A DNA stretch of 64,000 nt from Rivibacter sp049446155 (GCF_049446155.1 NZ_JBMSEE010000007.1:226774-290773); one strand, 5' to 3'; counted from the stretch's first letter, positions 8,261 to 15,948 are shown. Notes: a model not told the origin generated them from the sequence alone. Numbers and translations are program-made.

Positions 8261-8440
8261 CTACGCAAGCGATGTGCCGGCAGCGCCTGCCGGGCCGCCG
8301 CGGGGGCGCGCGGCGCAGCGCGCTTCGCCGCCGTGACAGCGCGCGGTGCGCGGTGCGACACAGTGTGGCGCGCGCGGGCCGTGCTGCATCGCGGCCGGCG
8401 TCGCGCCGTGCTGGCATGAATCCTGTTGGCAGGCGGTCAT
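8261..8440 (-). CDS. Possible small Cys/His-rich protein in the fhcB leader
   Basis: An open frame of 59 codons fills the 232-base gap between the HisA-like gene and fhcB, on the same strand. It starts ATG at 8440, preceded by GAAGG at a usable distance, and ends TAG at 8261-8263. It begins MTACQQDSCQHG and contains five cysteines (4, 9, 27, 35, 42) and four histidines (11, 20, 26, 36). Third codon positions are GC-rich like real genes here, but so is the whole area. The C-terminus is low-complexity, and I recognise no family. It could be a metal-binding peptide, a leader peptide for fhcB, or a chance frame. Confidence 0.3.
   Translation of the reverse strand: MTACQQDSCQHGATPAAMQHGPRAPHCVAPRTARCHGGEARCAARPRGGPAGAAGTSLA
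8264..8279 (-). promoter_or_regulatory. Candidate sigma-54 (-24/-12) promoter upstream of fhcB
   Basis: Read on the minus strand the sequence is CGGCACATCGCTTGCG. It matches TGGCAC-N5-TTGC at nine of the ten fixed positions (C instead of the first T) and has the required GG-N10-GC spacing. It would place a transcript start around 8253, only a few bases before the fhcB ATG at 8247. Either the mRNA is nearly leaderless or the match is fortuitous. A sigma-54 activator gene and a stronger sigma-54 site lie in the second C1 block (34328-36394 and 36576-36592). Confidence 0.35.
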
Positions 8441-8479
8441 GGTCCCGGCCTTCGTTGCGGCTCTTGTCGGTGTTCGCAC

Positions 8480-9160
8480 CTATGCCCGCGCCGCGTTCGC
8501 GCGGCGGTCGAGTGCCTGCGCGTGCAAGGCGCTCGCGACCAGCCAGGCCTCGGCGCCTGCCGCCGCGGCGGCGGCAAGGTCGGCCTCGTCGCGCACGCCG
8601 CCGGCACCGACCAGCCGCGTGCCGGTGGGCGCGCGTCGGCGCACGTCGGCCAGCGTCGCGAGGTCGGGGCCGGCGCCTGCGCCGACCGCGTCGAGCGACA
8701 TCACGATCACCGTCGTGGGCCAGCGGTCGGGCTCGCGCCACCAGCCGGCGGGGTCGAGCAGTGCCTCGCCGCGCCGGTCGAGCGAGAGGATGGCCTCGCG
8801 CGGCAGCGCGTCGACCCGCAACGACTCGCTGCCGAACACCGGCGTCACGCGCGCCGGCCAACGCGCCAGGGCTGCGGCCTGCGGGCCGGCGAAGCCGGCG
8901 TCGAGCCACAGCTCGATGCCCGGCAGTGCGGACAGCAGCGCGTCGATCGCCTCGCGCTGCGGCCGGCCTTCGACGATGGCGTCGAGATCGGCCACGTACA
9001 GCCGGCGGCTCGCCGCGCGCTCGAGCAGTGCGCGCGCCACCGCGACCGGCTCGCAGCCTTCGGCCAATGGCGTGACCAGCGGCCGGTATGTGGCACGCTC
9101 GCCCCGCACCGCGCGCACGACGCGTCCGGCCTGCAGATCGATGACGGGAACCAGATCCAT
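8480..9160 (-). CDS. HisA-like TIM-barrel protein of the C1 cluster
   Basis: A 226-residue (beta/alpha)8 barrel similar to phosphoribosylformimino-AICAR isomerase. It starts VPVIDLQAGRVVRAVRG, with the first catalytic-type aspartate in VIDL, and has a second one in AILSLDRRGEAL, followed by glycine-rich phosphate-binding segments (LVGAGGVRDEADL). It is unlikely to be the histidine-pathway HisA because no his genes surround it; HisA-like genes recur in H4MPT gene clusters. The role is probably cofactor synthesis, as inferred from position. ATG at 9160 chosen as the last start before the conserved first strand. It is divergent from the ATP-grasp gene. Confidence 0.8.
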   Translation of the reverse strand: MDLVPVIDLQAGRVVRAVRGERATYRPLVTPLAEGCEPVAVARALLERAASRRLYVADLDAIVEGRPQREAIDALLSALPGIELWLDAGFAGPQAAALARWPARVTPVFGSESLRVDALPREAILSLDRRGEALLDPAGWWREPDRWPTTVIVMSLDAVGAGAGPDLATLADVRRRAPTGTRLVGAGGVRDEADLAAAAAAGAEAWLVASALHAQALDRRANAARA

Positions 9161-9208
9161 GACGACGATGATGATCGCGCGTCGCGCCGCGCCGGCGCCG
9201 GCGCGGGC

Positions 9209-10225
9209 ATGAGCAGCCAAATGGGCGGCCACATGAGCGGCTCGGTCACGCCGAACAGCGTGCTCGTGCTCGAGTATCTCAGCGCCGGCGGCGAAGCTGC
9301 CGACGCCGACGGTGAACTGCTTTCACAGGGCCGCGCGATGCGCGACGCGCTCGCCACCGACCTGTGCGCGGTGCCGGGTCTCGCGGTCCATCTCGCGGTG
9401 GCCTCGCCCGACGAACCGCTGCCGGCCGCGCTGGCCGCGCAGCCGCGCCTTTCGCGCATCGCGCCGCACGAGGGCGAGGACACGCTCGCGTTCGCGGCGC
9501 GCGCCGCGCTCGCGGCGGATGCGAGCTGGATGGTCGCGCCCGAAAGCGGCGGCCTGCTGGCGCGACTGCAGGCGGCCGTCGGTCCGCGGCGCTGGCTGGG
9601 CTGCGACGCGCTCGCGCTCCACGTTGCCGAGAGCAAGCGCGAGACGCTGGCGCTGCTCGCGCGCGCCGGCGTGCGCACGCCGCTGGCCTGCGAGGGCAAT
9701 TCGCGCGGCTGGGTCGTCAAGCCCGACGACGGCGCCGGCGCGGTGGCGACGCGGCGCCACGCGAGCCGCTCGCAGGCGCTCGCCGACTTGGCCGAGCGCT
9801 GCGCGCACGACGAGCCGGCCACCATCGAGCCGTGGATCGAGGGCGAGCCGCTGAGCCTGTCGCTGCTGGTCGATGCGCGCGGCGTCGCCAGCGTGCTGGC
9901 GCGCAACCGCCAGCGCATCGAGTTCGACGCGCAGGGCTTCGTGCACTTTCGCGGCGTCGACGCGGCGGTGATCGACGCGCGCGATCCGCGCGCGCCGGCG
10001 CTCGACATCCTCGCGCGCGCGGTCGTCGCGGCGCTGCCGGGGCTGCGCGGCTTCGTCGGCATCGACGTCGTCTGGTCGCGCGCGCTCGACGCGCCGGTGG
10101 CGATCGAGGTCAACCCGCGCCTGACCAGCGCCTTCGTCGGCTTGTCGGGCCGGCTGGGGCGCAACGTCGGCGCCGAGGTGCTGGCGGCGAGCTGGCGGCC
10201 CGAGCAGCTGCGGGAGCCGGCATGA
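9209..10225 (+). CDS. ATP-grasp ligase of the methylofuran/H4MPT cluster (MfnD-like)
   Basis: A 338-residue ATP-grasp protein. The nucleotide-binding KPDDGAGAVAT lies mid-protein, with TIEPWIEGEPLSLSLLVD and the Mg-binding IEVNPRLTSAF near the C-terminus. Archaeal MfnD joins glutamate to tyramine in methanofuran synthesis, and methylofuran of methylotrophs carries a glutamate chain, so an amino-acid ligase role fits; the exact substrate is inferred. It heads a plus-strand unit with the MfnF-like and MfnE-like genes. The start is uncertain: in-frame ATGs at 9209, 9221 and 9233 all lack a clear ribosome-binding site. Confidence 0.85.
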   Translation: MSSQMGGHMSGSVTPNSVLVLEYLSAGGEAADADGELLSQGRAMRDALATDLCAVPGLAVHLAVASPDEPLPAALAAQPRLSRIAPHEGEDTLAFAARAALAADASWMVAPESGGLLARLQAAVGPRRWLGCDALALHVAESKRETLALLARAGVRTPLACEGNSRGWVVKPDDGAGAVATRRHASRSQALADLAERCAHDEPATIEPWIEGEPLSLSLLVDARGVASVLARNRQRIEFDAQGFVHFRGVDAAVIDARDPRAPALDILARAVVAALPGLRGFVGIDVVWSRALDAPVAIEVNPRLTSAFVGLSGRLGRNVGAEVLAASWRPEQLREPA

Positions 10226-10284
10226 GCCGCCGGGCCGCTCCCAAGGCGAATGCCGGAGTGCGCAGCACGGAGGACGCCCAATGA
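10222..10284 (+). other. 20-codon coupled mini-frame / repeat-like spacer
   Basis: The ATP-grasp TGA overlaps an ATG (10222), opening a 20-codon frame (MSRRAAPKANAGVRSTEDAQ). Its TGA in turn overlaps the ATG of the next gene at 10281. The spacer also carries GGGCCGCTCCCAAG, which resembles the gene-direction GGGCCGCCCCAAG found in two other C1 spacers. It may be just a repeat, or a translated linker that passes ribosomes along. A GGAGG precedes the 10281 ATG, so downstream initiation does not require coupling. Confidence 0.35.
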
Positions 10285-11399
10285 GCCCTGTTTTCGGCTG
10301 GGATGTCGGCGGCGCGCACGTCAAGGTCGCGTGCATCGAGGACGGGCGGCTGCGCGATGTCGCGCAGTGGTCCTGCCCGCTGTGGCAGGGCCTGGAGCAT
10401 CTGCGCGGCGCGATCGAGCAGGCCGGCCTGCGCTGGCCCGCGCTGCGCGATGCACGGCACGCGGTCACGATGACCGGCGAGATGGTCGATCTGTTCGCCG
10501 ACCGCGAGCAGGGCGTGCGCGCCATCGTCGCAACGCTGGCGCAGGCGCTGCGCGGCCCGCTCGCGGTGTGCGCGGTGGGCGAGCGCGACGAGGCGCTGCG
10601 CTGGATCGACGCGGCCGACGCGCCGCGCCACTGGCCCGCGGTGGCCTCCGCCAACTGGCTCGCGACCGCGGCGCTGGCCGCACGCGCGGTCGGCGAAGGC
10701 GTGCTGGTCGACATCGGCAGCACGACCTGCGATCTCATCGCGCTGGGCGAGGGCGCTCGCGTGCTGGCGCGCGGGCGCAGCGACGCCGAGCGCCTGGCCG
10801 CCGACGAGCTCGTCTATCAGGGCGTCGTGCGCACGCCGCTGATGGCGCTGGGCCCGCGCATCGTCTGGCGCGGCGTGCCGCACCAGGTGATGAACGAGTG
10901 GTTCGCGACCACCGCCGATGTCTACCGCCTCACCAGCGAGCTCGACCCCGCGCACGACCAGCAACCCACCGCCGACAACGCCGGCAAGGACCTGCCCGCC
11001 ACGCGCCGTCGCCTGGCGCGCATGATCGGCCGCGATGCGCGCGAGGCGCCCGATGCCGACTGGCTGGCCTTTGCGCATGCCTGGCGCGCGCGCCAGTGCG
11101 AGCGCATCGGCGAGGCGCTCGAGCGCGTGCTCTCGGTGGCGCCGATCGCGCGCGACGCGCCGCTGGTGGCCGCCGGCTGCGGCGCCTTTCTCGTCGAATC
11201 GCTGGCGCTGCGCATGGGCCGCCCGTCGCGCAGCTTCGCGGCGCAGGCGGTGCCGCTGCACGACGGCGCCGGCGACGACGTTCCGCGCTGGGCCCAGGTC
11301 TGCGCGCCGGCCGTCGCGGTCGGCCTGCTGTACGCCGCGCTCGCCGAGCCGACGCCCGCCACCCGCGCGACCAAGGAGCTGCAGGCATGTGGGTCGTGA
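10281..11399 (+). CDS. H4MPT-linked C1 pathway protein, hydantoinase/MfnF-like
   Basis: A 372-residue protein with an actin/hexokinase-type fold of the hydantoinase A/oxoprolinase superfamily. It has FGWDVGGAHVKVA at the N-terminus (phosphate 1), a VLVDIGSTTCDLI phosphate-binding segment in the middle, and APLVAAGCGAFLVESLA near the C-terminus. The family is restricted to organisms with methanopterin/methanofuran pathways. Archaeal MfnF condenses the furan phosphate with tyramine-glutamate; the same step is inferred here. It has a good ribosome-binding site (GGAGG) and overlaps the next gene by 13 bases. Confidence 0.88.
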   Translation: MSPVFGWDVGGAHVKVACIEDGRLRDVAQWSCPLWQGLEHLRGAIEQAGLRWPALRDARHAVTMTGEMVDLFADREQGVRAIVATLAQALRGPLAVCAVGERDEALRWIDAADAPRHWPAVASANWLATAALAARAVGEGVLVDIGSTTCDLIALGEGARVLARGRSDAERLAADELVYQGVVRTPLMALGPRIVWRGVPHQVMNEWFATTADVYRLTSELDPAHDQQPTADNAGKDLPATRRRLARMIGRDAREAPDADWLAFAHAWRARQCERIGEALERVLSVAPIARDAPLVAAGCGAFLVESLALRMGRPSRSFAAQAVPLHDGAGDDVPRWAQVCAPAVAVGLLYAALAEPTPATRATKELQACGS

Positions 11400-11995
11400 A
11401 GATAGGCGGCAGCGTCGCGCGCGATCCCGAGCTGCTGCCGCTTTGGCTCGAACTGCTGGCCGAGCACGGCGGCGGGCGTGTGATCGTCGTGCCCGGCGGT
11501 GGCGCGTTCGCCGACGAGGTGCGTGCCGCGCAGCGCAGCTGGGGCTTCGACGACCGCGTTGCGCACAACATGGCGGTGCTCGCGATGGCGCAGACCGCGA
11601 TGCTGATGCAAGGCCTCAACCCGGCCCTGCAGCCGGCGCTCAATGAGCACCAGATCCGCCAGACGCTGCGCCGCCTGCGCCCGGCGCTGTGGGTGCCGCT
11701 GGAGCTGCTGCGCCAGACGCCCGACGAGCTGACGAACTGGGATGTCACCTCCGACAGCCTCGCGGTGTGGCTGGCGAAGCGGCTCAACGCGGAGCGGTTG
11801 ATCGTCGTCAAGTCCTGCGAGGTGCCCGACGAGTGGCAACCCGACTGGCCCGCGCTCGCCGATGCCGGCGTGATCGACCGCGGCTTTGCCGGCTTTGCCT
11901 GCGACGCGCCGTTTCCGATCGGCCTCATCAACAAGGCCGAGCTCGAGCGCATGCGCTCGCTGCTGATCGAGCCGGCGCAGGCCATGCAGCAGTAG
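11387..11995 (+). CDS. Amino-acid-kinase-fold protein, MfnE-like
   Basis: A 202-residue amino acid kinase: WVVKIGGSVARD at the N-terminus carries the phosphate-binding lysine and GGS loop, VIVVPGGGAFADEVR follows, then TSDSLAVWLAKRLNAERLIVVKS, the nucleotide-binding region. It is shorter than aspartokinase and lacks ACT domains. MfnE phosphorylates the aminomethyl-furan phosphate in archaeal methanofuran synthesis. The adjacency to the MfnF-like gene supports that assignment, but substrate residues were not checked. TAG at 11993-11995 is followed immediately by a dispersed repeat. Confidence 0.85.
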   Translation: MWVVKIGGSVARDPELLPLWLELLAEHGGGRVIVVPGGGAFADEVRAAQRSWGFDDRVAHNMAVLAMAQTAMLMQGLNPALQPALNEHQIRQTLRRLRPALWVPLELLRQTPDELTNWDVTSDSLAVWLAKRLNAERLIVVKSCEVPDEWQPDWPALADAGVIDRGFAGFACDAPFPIGLINKAELERMRSLLIEPAQAMQQ

Positions 11996-12075
11996 GCCCC
12001 CACGCTCACTGCGCTCGCTGCCCCCCGAGGGGCCCTTGCGGCGGATCGGCGAAGCCGGATCCGCGCGAGCCCTGG
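11996..12075. repeat. Dispersed intergenic repeat after the MfnE-like gene
   Basis: The sequence starts at the first base after the TAG stop with GCCCCCACGCTCACTGCG. It contains the CCCCCCGAGGGG hairpin and ends in GCCGGATCCGCGCGAGC. It aligns over its length with 37116-37203 and over its first half with the spacer at 5195-5278. The rest of the 138-base gap to phoD shows no gene. Confidence 0.75.
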
Positions 12076-12133
12076 GATCAGGCACCTCCATGGGCGACCG
12101 AGGTGTCATGCGGCTGCGATAGGCTCGCGGCCC

Positions 12134-13657
12134 ATGACGACGAACTTGCCCGGCTTCAACCGCCGCGCGCTGCTGCTGGCCGCCGGCGCGGCCTGTGCCC
12201 CGGCCTTCGTGCGCCACGCCCGCGCGGCCGACGTGCCGCGATTTGCGCTCGGCATTGCCTCCGGCCAGCCGCGTGCCGACGGCATGGTGCTGTGGACGCG
12301 GCTCACCGGGGCCGCGCTGCCCGAGCGTGTCGCGGTGCGCTGGGAGGTCGCCGATGACGAGCGCTTCACGCGCGTCGTCGCGCGCGGCGAGGAGATCGCC
12401 GAGTCCGACGGGGCGCACAGCGTGCATGCCGAGCCGCGCGGCCTGAAGCCGGATCGCTGGTACTGGTACCGCTTCAGCGCGCTCGGCCAGCGCAGCGACG
12501 CCGGCCGCACGCGCACCGCGCCCGCCGCCGATGCCGACGCCTCGCTGGACTTCGCGATCGCCAGCTGCCAGCGCTGGGACGACGGCCACTACGCCGCCTG
12601 GCGCGACGCCGCGGCCAGCGGGCTCGATCTCGTGATGTTCCTCGGCGACTACATCTACGAAAGCGCCGCGCGGCCCAATCGCATCCGTTCGCACGAAGGC
12701 CCGCTCGTGCGCACGCTCGAGCAGTACCGCGCGCGCTATGCGCAGTACAAGAGCGACCCGGCGCTGCAGACCGCGCACGCCGCGTGCCCGTGGCTGCTGG
12801 TGTGGGACGACCACGAGGTCGACAACGACTACGCCGGCCTCGTCGGCCAGTCGCTGCAGGCCGATTTCGCCGCGCAGCGCGCCGCGGCCTACCAGGCCTG
12901 GTGGGAGCACCAGCCGGTTGCCAAGGCGATGCGGCCCGTCGGGCCGGACCTGCGCGTCGTCGGGCGGCTCGACTGGGGCCGGCTCGCGCGCATTCACCTG
13001 CTCGACGACCGCCAGTACCGCGACCCGCAGGCCTGCCCGCGGCCCGACCGCGCCGGCTCCAACACCGTGCGCACGGCCGATTGCGCGGCGCTCGCCGACC
13101 CGAAGCGCAGTCTGCTCGGGCCGACGCAGGAACGCTGGCTCGCCGAGGGCTGGGACCTCGAGCGGCCGTGGAACCTGGTCGCGCAGCAGACCCTGATGGC
13201 GCGCTTCTCGTGGCGCGACCCGGCGGTCGACCCGACCTACTGGACCGACGGCTGGGACGGCTATGCGCCCTCGCGCGAGCGGCTGCTGCGCGACGTGGCC
13301 GCGCGCCAGGTACCCGGCGTCGTCGTGCTCGGCGGCGACGTGCACACGAACTACGTCGCCGACCTGAAGCCCGACTTCGACGACGAGAAGGCGCCGGTCG
13401 TCGCGAGCGAGTTCTGCGGCACCTCGATCGCGAGCCACGGCCTGGCGCAAGAGCGCATCGATGCGGCACTGCCGTTCAACCCGCACATCAAGTACGGCCG
13501 CGGCGACCGGCGCGGCTACGTGCGCTTTCGGCTCGACGCGAAGCGGCTCGATGCGCAGCTGCGCGTGGTCGAGCAGCCGCTGGACGCGGGCAGCGCGGTC
13601 GAGACTGCCGCGCGCTTCGTCGTCGAGGCAGGGCGCCCGGGGCCTCAACCGGCTTAG
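12134..13657 (+). CDS. phoD: PhoD-family alkaline phosphatase/phosphodiesterase
   Basis: A 507-residue protein with a Tat-like signal (NRRALLLAAGAA, cleavage expected after HARA). The PhoD metallophosphatase motifs are in order: ASCQRWDDGH, FLGDYIYE near residue 171, WDDHEVDNDY near 224 and GGDVHTNYVA near 400. It should be exported folded to the periplasm, and releases phosphate from phosphate esters or diesters with a Ca/Fe site. It starts about 60 bases downstream of the repeat after the C1 genes, and is followed by a long perfect hairpin. There is no obvious functional link to C1 metabolism. Confidence 0.93.
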   Translation: MTTNLPGFNRRALLLAAGAACAPAFVRHARAADVPRFALGIASGQPRADGMVLWTRLTGAALPERVAVRWEVADDERFTRVVARGEEIAESDGAHSVHAEPRGLKPDRWYWYRFSALGQRSDAGRTRTAPAADADASLDFAIASCQRWDDGHYAAWRDAAASGLDLVMFLGDYIYESAARPNRIRSHEGPLVRTLEQYRARYAQYKSDPALQTAHAACPWLLVWDDHEVDNDYAGLVGQSLQADFAAQRAAAYQAWWEHQPVAKAMRPVGPDLRVVGRLDWGRLARIHLLDDRQYRDPQACPRPDRAGSNTVRTADCAALADPKRSLLGPTQERWLAEGWDLERPWNLVAQQTLMARFSWRDPAVDPTYWTDGWDGYAPSRERLLRDVAARQVPGVVVLGGDVHTNYVADLKPDFDDEKAPVVASEFCGTSIASHGLAQERIDAALPFNPHIKYGRGDRRGYVRFRLDAKRLDAQLRVVEQPLDAGSAVETAARFVVEAGRPGPQPA

Positions 13658-13663
13658 GTTTCA

Positions 13664-13699
13664 TTGGCTCCCTCTCCCGCGTGCGGGAGAGGGAGCCAA
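13664..13699. terminator. Perfect 17-bp inverted repeat between convergent phoD and GST genes
   Basis: TTGGCTCCCTCTCCCGC and its exact reverse complement are separated by two bases (GT). There is no T-run, so it may act as a hairpin terminator for both convergent genes. It is also a member of the CCCTCTCCC REP-like family seen again at 34266-34289. Confidence 0.6.
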
Positions 13700-13703
13700 G
13701 AGC

Positions 13704-14414
13704 CTACGGCGCGGGGCGCGCCGGAACCTTCAGCCCGCGCTGCACCGCCGGCCGCTCGAGGAAAGCCTTCAGCGCGCGGTCGACGTGCGCAAACTCGTGG
13801 AAGTCGACCAGCTCGCCGGCCTCGTAGAAGCCGATCAGGTTGTTGACCCATGGAAAGGTCGCGATGTCGGCGATCGTGAACTCGTCGCCCATGATCCATG
13901 CGCGCTCGGCCAGGCGCTGGTCGAGCACCGCGAGCAGGCGCTTCGATTCGCCGGTGTAGCGGTCGCGCGGACGCTTGTCCTCGTACTCGCGGCCGGCGAA
14001 CTTGTGGAAGAAGCCGACCTGGCCGAACATCGGCCCGATGCTGGCCATCTGGAACATCAGCCACTGCAGCGTCTCGTAGCGCGCGGCGGGGTCGGCGGGC
14101 ATCAGCTGGCCGGACTTCTCAGCCAGGTAGAACAGGATCGCGCCCGACTCGAACAGGGGCAGCGGGCGACCGCCCGGGCCGTTGGGGTCGATGATCGCGG
14201 GGATCTTGTTGTTCGGGTTCAGCGACAGGAACTCGGGCGAGAACTGGTCGTTGGCGTCGAAGCGCACCAAGTGCGGCTCGTAGGGCAGGCCGGTCTCCTC
14301 GAGCATGATCGACACCTTCACGCCGTTGGGCGTGGGCAGCGAGTAGAGCTGGATGCGCTCAGGATGCAGGGCGGGCCACTTGCGGGTGATCGGGAACTGC
14401 GACAGGTCGGCCAT
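13704..14414 (-). CDS. Glutathione S-transferase family protein (YfcG/YghU type)
   Basis: A 236-residue protein with an N-terminal thioredoxin-like domain (IQLYSLPTPNGVKVSIMLEE; NNKIPAIIDP with the cis-proline; LFESGAILFYLAEK with the glutathione gamma-Glu site) and an all-alpha C-terminal domain (FTIADIATFPWV N-cap motif). YfcG/YghU-type (Nu-class) proteins have glutathione-dependent disulfide or peroxide reductase activity. It is convergent with phoD and appears monocistronic. Confidence 0.88.
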   Translation of the reverse strand: MADLSQFPITRKWPALHPERIQLYSLPTPNGVKVSIMLEETGLPYEPHLVRFDANDQFSPEFLSLNPNNKIPAIIDPNGPGGRPLPLFESGAILFYLAEKSGQLMPADPAARYETLQWLMFQMASIGPMFGQVGFFHKFAGREYEDKRPRDRYTGESKRLLAVLDQRLAERAWIMGDEFTIADIATFPWVNNLIGFYEAGELVDFHEFAHVDRALKAFLERPAVQRGLKVPARPAP

Positions 14415-14537
14415 GACGCTCCGGAATCTGGGCTGATGCGATCGGCCGATTGTCCCGGCGCACGCGGGGCCGGCCCGGCGCGCGGCGGCGATGGCCGCAG
14501 GCGGAGTGGGGCCGCCCGGCGCGTGGCGCGCGCCGGT

Positions 14538-15065
14538 TCAGAGCTGCTTGTAGAAGAAGGTCGTGCCGCACAAGGCGCCGTCGGGCATCAGCGCGTAGTT
14601 CGGCACGGCGCCGGCGCGCTGCCAGCCGCTGCGCGCGTAGAGCCGCTCGGCGTCGCCGCCGGTCACGGTGTCGAGCACCAGCACGCTCTTGCCCTGGTCG
14701 CGCGCCGCGTCGTCGAGCGCTTGCAACAGGCGCTGCGCGATGCCCTGGCGGCGCGCGCGGCGCAGCACCAGCATCTTGGCCACGTCGGCGCGGTGCGGCT
14801 GGTTGTCGGGCAGTGCGGTGATCAGCTGCACGGTGCCGACGATGCGCCCGTCGCCGTCCTCGGCGACAAGCAGCACGCGTTCGCCGCGCGCCACGCCGTC
14901 GGCGACCCCGCGCCAGAACGCGAGCGCCTTGTCGCGCGCCAGCGGCCACATGAAGCTCACCGACGCGCCGCCTTCGACGCAGTCGATCAGCAGGTCGGCG
15001 AGGGGCTCGATGCAGGCGTGCGCCTCGTCGGCGCCGACGCGGCGTACGGTCGTGGTGGGGCTCAT
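14538..15065 (-). CDS. GNAT-family N-acetyltransferase
   Basis: A 175-residue protein with the GNAT acetyl-CoA loop RRARRQGIAQRLL and the usual strand-helix pattern (GRIVGTVQL, ADVAKMLVL, LVLDTVTGGDAERLYARSGW). The acceptor is unknown; the similarity to small-molecule acetyltransferases suggests antibiotic or polyamine-like substrates. Its ATG overlaps the TGA of the XRE-cupin regulator (ATGA), so it is the regulated partner in a two-gene operon. Confidence 0.87.
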   Translation of the reverse strand: MSPTTTVRRVGADEAHACIEPLADLLIDCVEGGASVSFMWPLARDKALAFWRGVADGVARGERVLLVAEDGDGRIVGTVQLITALPDNQPHRADVAKMLVLRRARRQGIAQRLLQALDDAARDQGKSVLVLDTVTGGDAERLYARSGWQRAGAVPNYALMPDGALCGTTFFYKQL

Positions 15066-15655
15066 GGTTTCGGTCTGCGGGGGGCCATCTGCAGCGGCGA
15101 GGTGACGAGCGCGACCGCATAGCGCGCCGGCCGCGTGGTGGGGTTGTGGTAGCTGATCGGGCCGTCCAGCCGCATCGCGAGGCAATCACCGGCCTCGAGG
15201 CGCCATTGCCCCTGGCCCACCGCGAGCTCCATCGTGCCCTCGATCATCCAGACCAGCTGGTGCGTCTCGGCCGCGCGCGTGGCGTCGTCATAGGCGACGC
15301 GCTGGCCGGGCGGAAACACGACGTCGACCAGCTGGATCGGCGAAGCGCCGGCCGGCGCGACGTTGCGGCGCATGTAACCGGACGCCGGGTCGGTCCAGAC
15401 CGGCTGATCGGCCAGCCGGGCGATCGGCGCCGGTTCGACCGCCGGTGTCTCGTCTTCGAACAGCGAGGCCAGCGTCACGCCCAGACCGCCGGCCAGCTTG
15501 TCGAGCACGGTGGCGGTCGGGCTGCTCTCGCCGCGCTCGATCAGCGAGATGTTGGAGCGGCTCACACCGCTGCGATCGGCGAGCGCCTCGAGCGAGAGGG
15601 CGCGGGCGTCGCGCAGCGCGCGCACCCGTCGGCCGAGCCGGGTGGTGATATCCAT
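15062..15655 (-). CDS. XRE-family regulator with C-terminal cupin
   Basis: A 197-residue protein with a Cro/C1-type helix-turn-helix at residues ~8-65 (LSLEALADRSGVSRSNISLIERGESSP) and a cupin at ~105-190 (HQLVWMIEGTMELAVG, LEAGDCLAMRLDGPISYHNP). It probably binds a small metabolite in the cupin and represses its own operon with the GNAT gene. A tandem inverted-repeat operator is placed immediately upstream of its ATG (15657-15694). Confidence 0.9.
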   Translation of the reverse strand: MDITTRLGRRVRALRDARALSLEALADRSGVSRSNISLIERGESSPTATVLDKLAGGLGVTLASLFEDETPAVEPAPIARLADQPVWTDPASGYMRRNVAPAGASPIQLVDVVFPPGQRVAYDDATRAAETHQLVWMIEGTMELAVGQGQWRLEAGDCLAMRLDGPISYHNPTTRPARYAVALVTSPLQMAPRRPKP

Positions 15656-15656
15656 G

Positions 15657-15694
15657 CATCCAGTTTAATGGATGTTTATCCATAAAAGTGGATG
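15657..15694. promoter_or_regulatory. Tandem operator CATCCA-N6-TGGATG / TATCCA-N6-TGGATG
   Basis: Two inverted repeats with identical six-base spacers lie directly upstream of the XRE-cupin start: CATCCA (15657-15662) with TGGATG (15669-15674), and TATCCA (15677-15682) with TGGATG (15689-15694). Their centres are 20 bp apart, two helical turns. The region is unusually AT-rich for this genome and probably contains the promoter. This looks like the autoregulatory site of the XRE protein. Confidence 0.7.
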
Positions 15695-15802
15695 CGCGCA
15701 TCTGCGAGCCGTTCATCGACCGCATTCGACCGTCAGAACGACCGTTCGTCCTAACTCCATTGCTTGATGGATTGAAGTTTGTGAACGACCGCACAGAATG
15801 TA

Positions 15803-15817
15803 ACGCTTAGTAAGCGT
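15803..15817. promoter_or_regulatory. Palindrome ACGCTTA-G-TAAGCGT upstream of the secreted protein
   Basis: A perfect 7-bp inverted repeat around one base, in the 293-base divergent region between the XRE gene and the secreted protein. It lies 131 bases before the ATG at 15949. It resembles an operator or part of the upstream control region; no protein can be named. The remainder of this gap shows no gene. Confidence 0.35.
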
Positions 15818-15948
15818 GGGGCAGCCCATTCAGCGCCGCTCCCACTGCTTGCGCCGGCCGAACGCCGGCCCACGTTTCCCGACACGGCTCGCCCCTGGGC
15901 GAGAGGTACGGCCCGACCGGCCGCGGTCTTGATGTTGACGAGGACGCT

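Noticed and set aside
15830..15948. A possible riboswitch before the secreted-protein gene
   Set aside because: The region has GC-rich stems, but none of the conserved bases of the c-di-GMP or other riboswitch classes I know.
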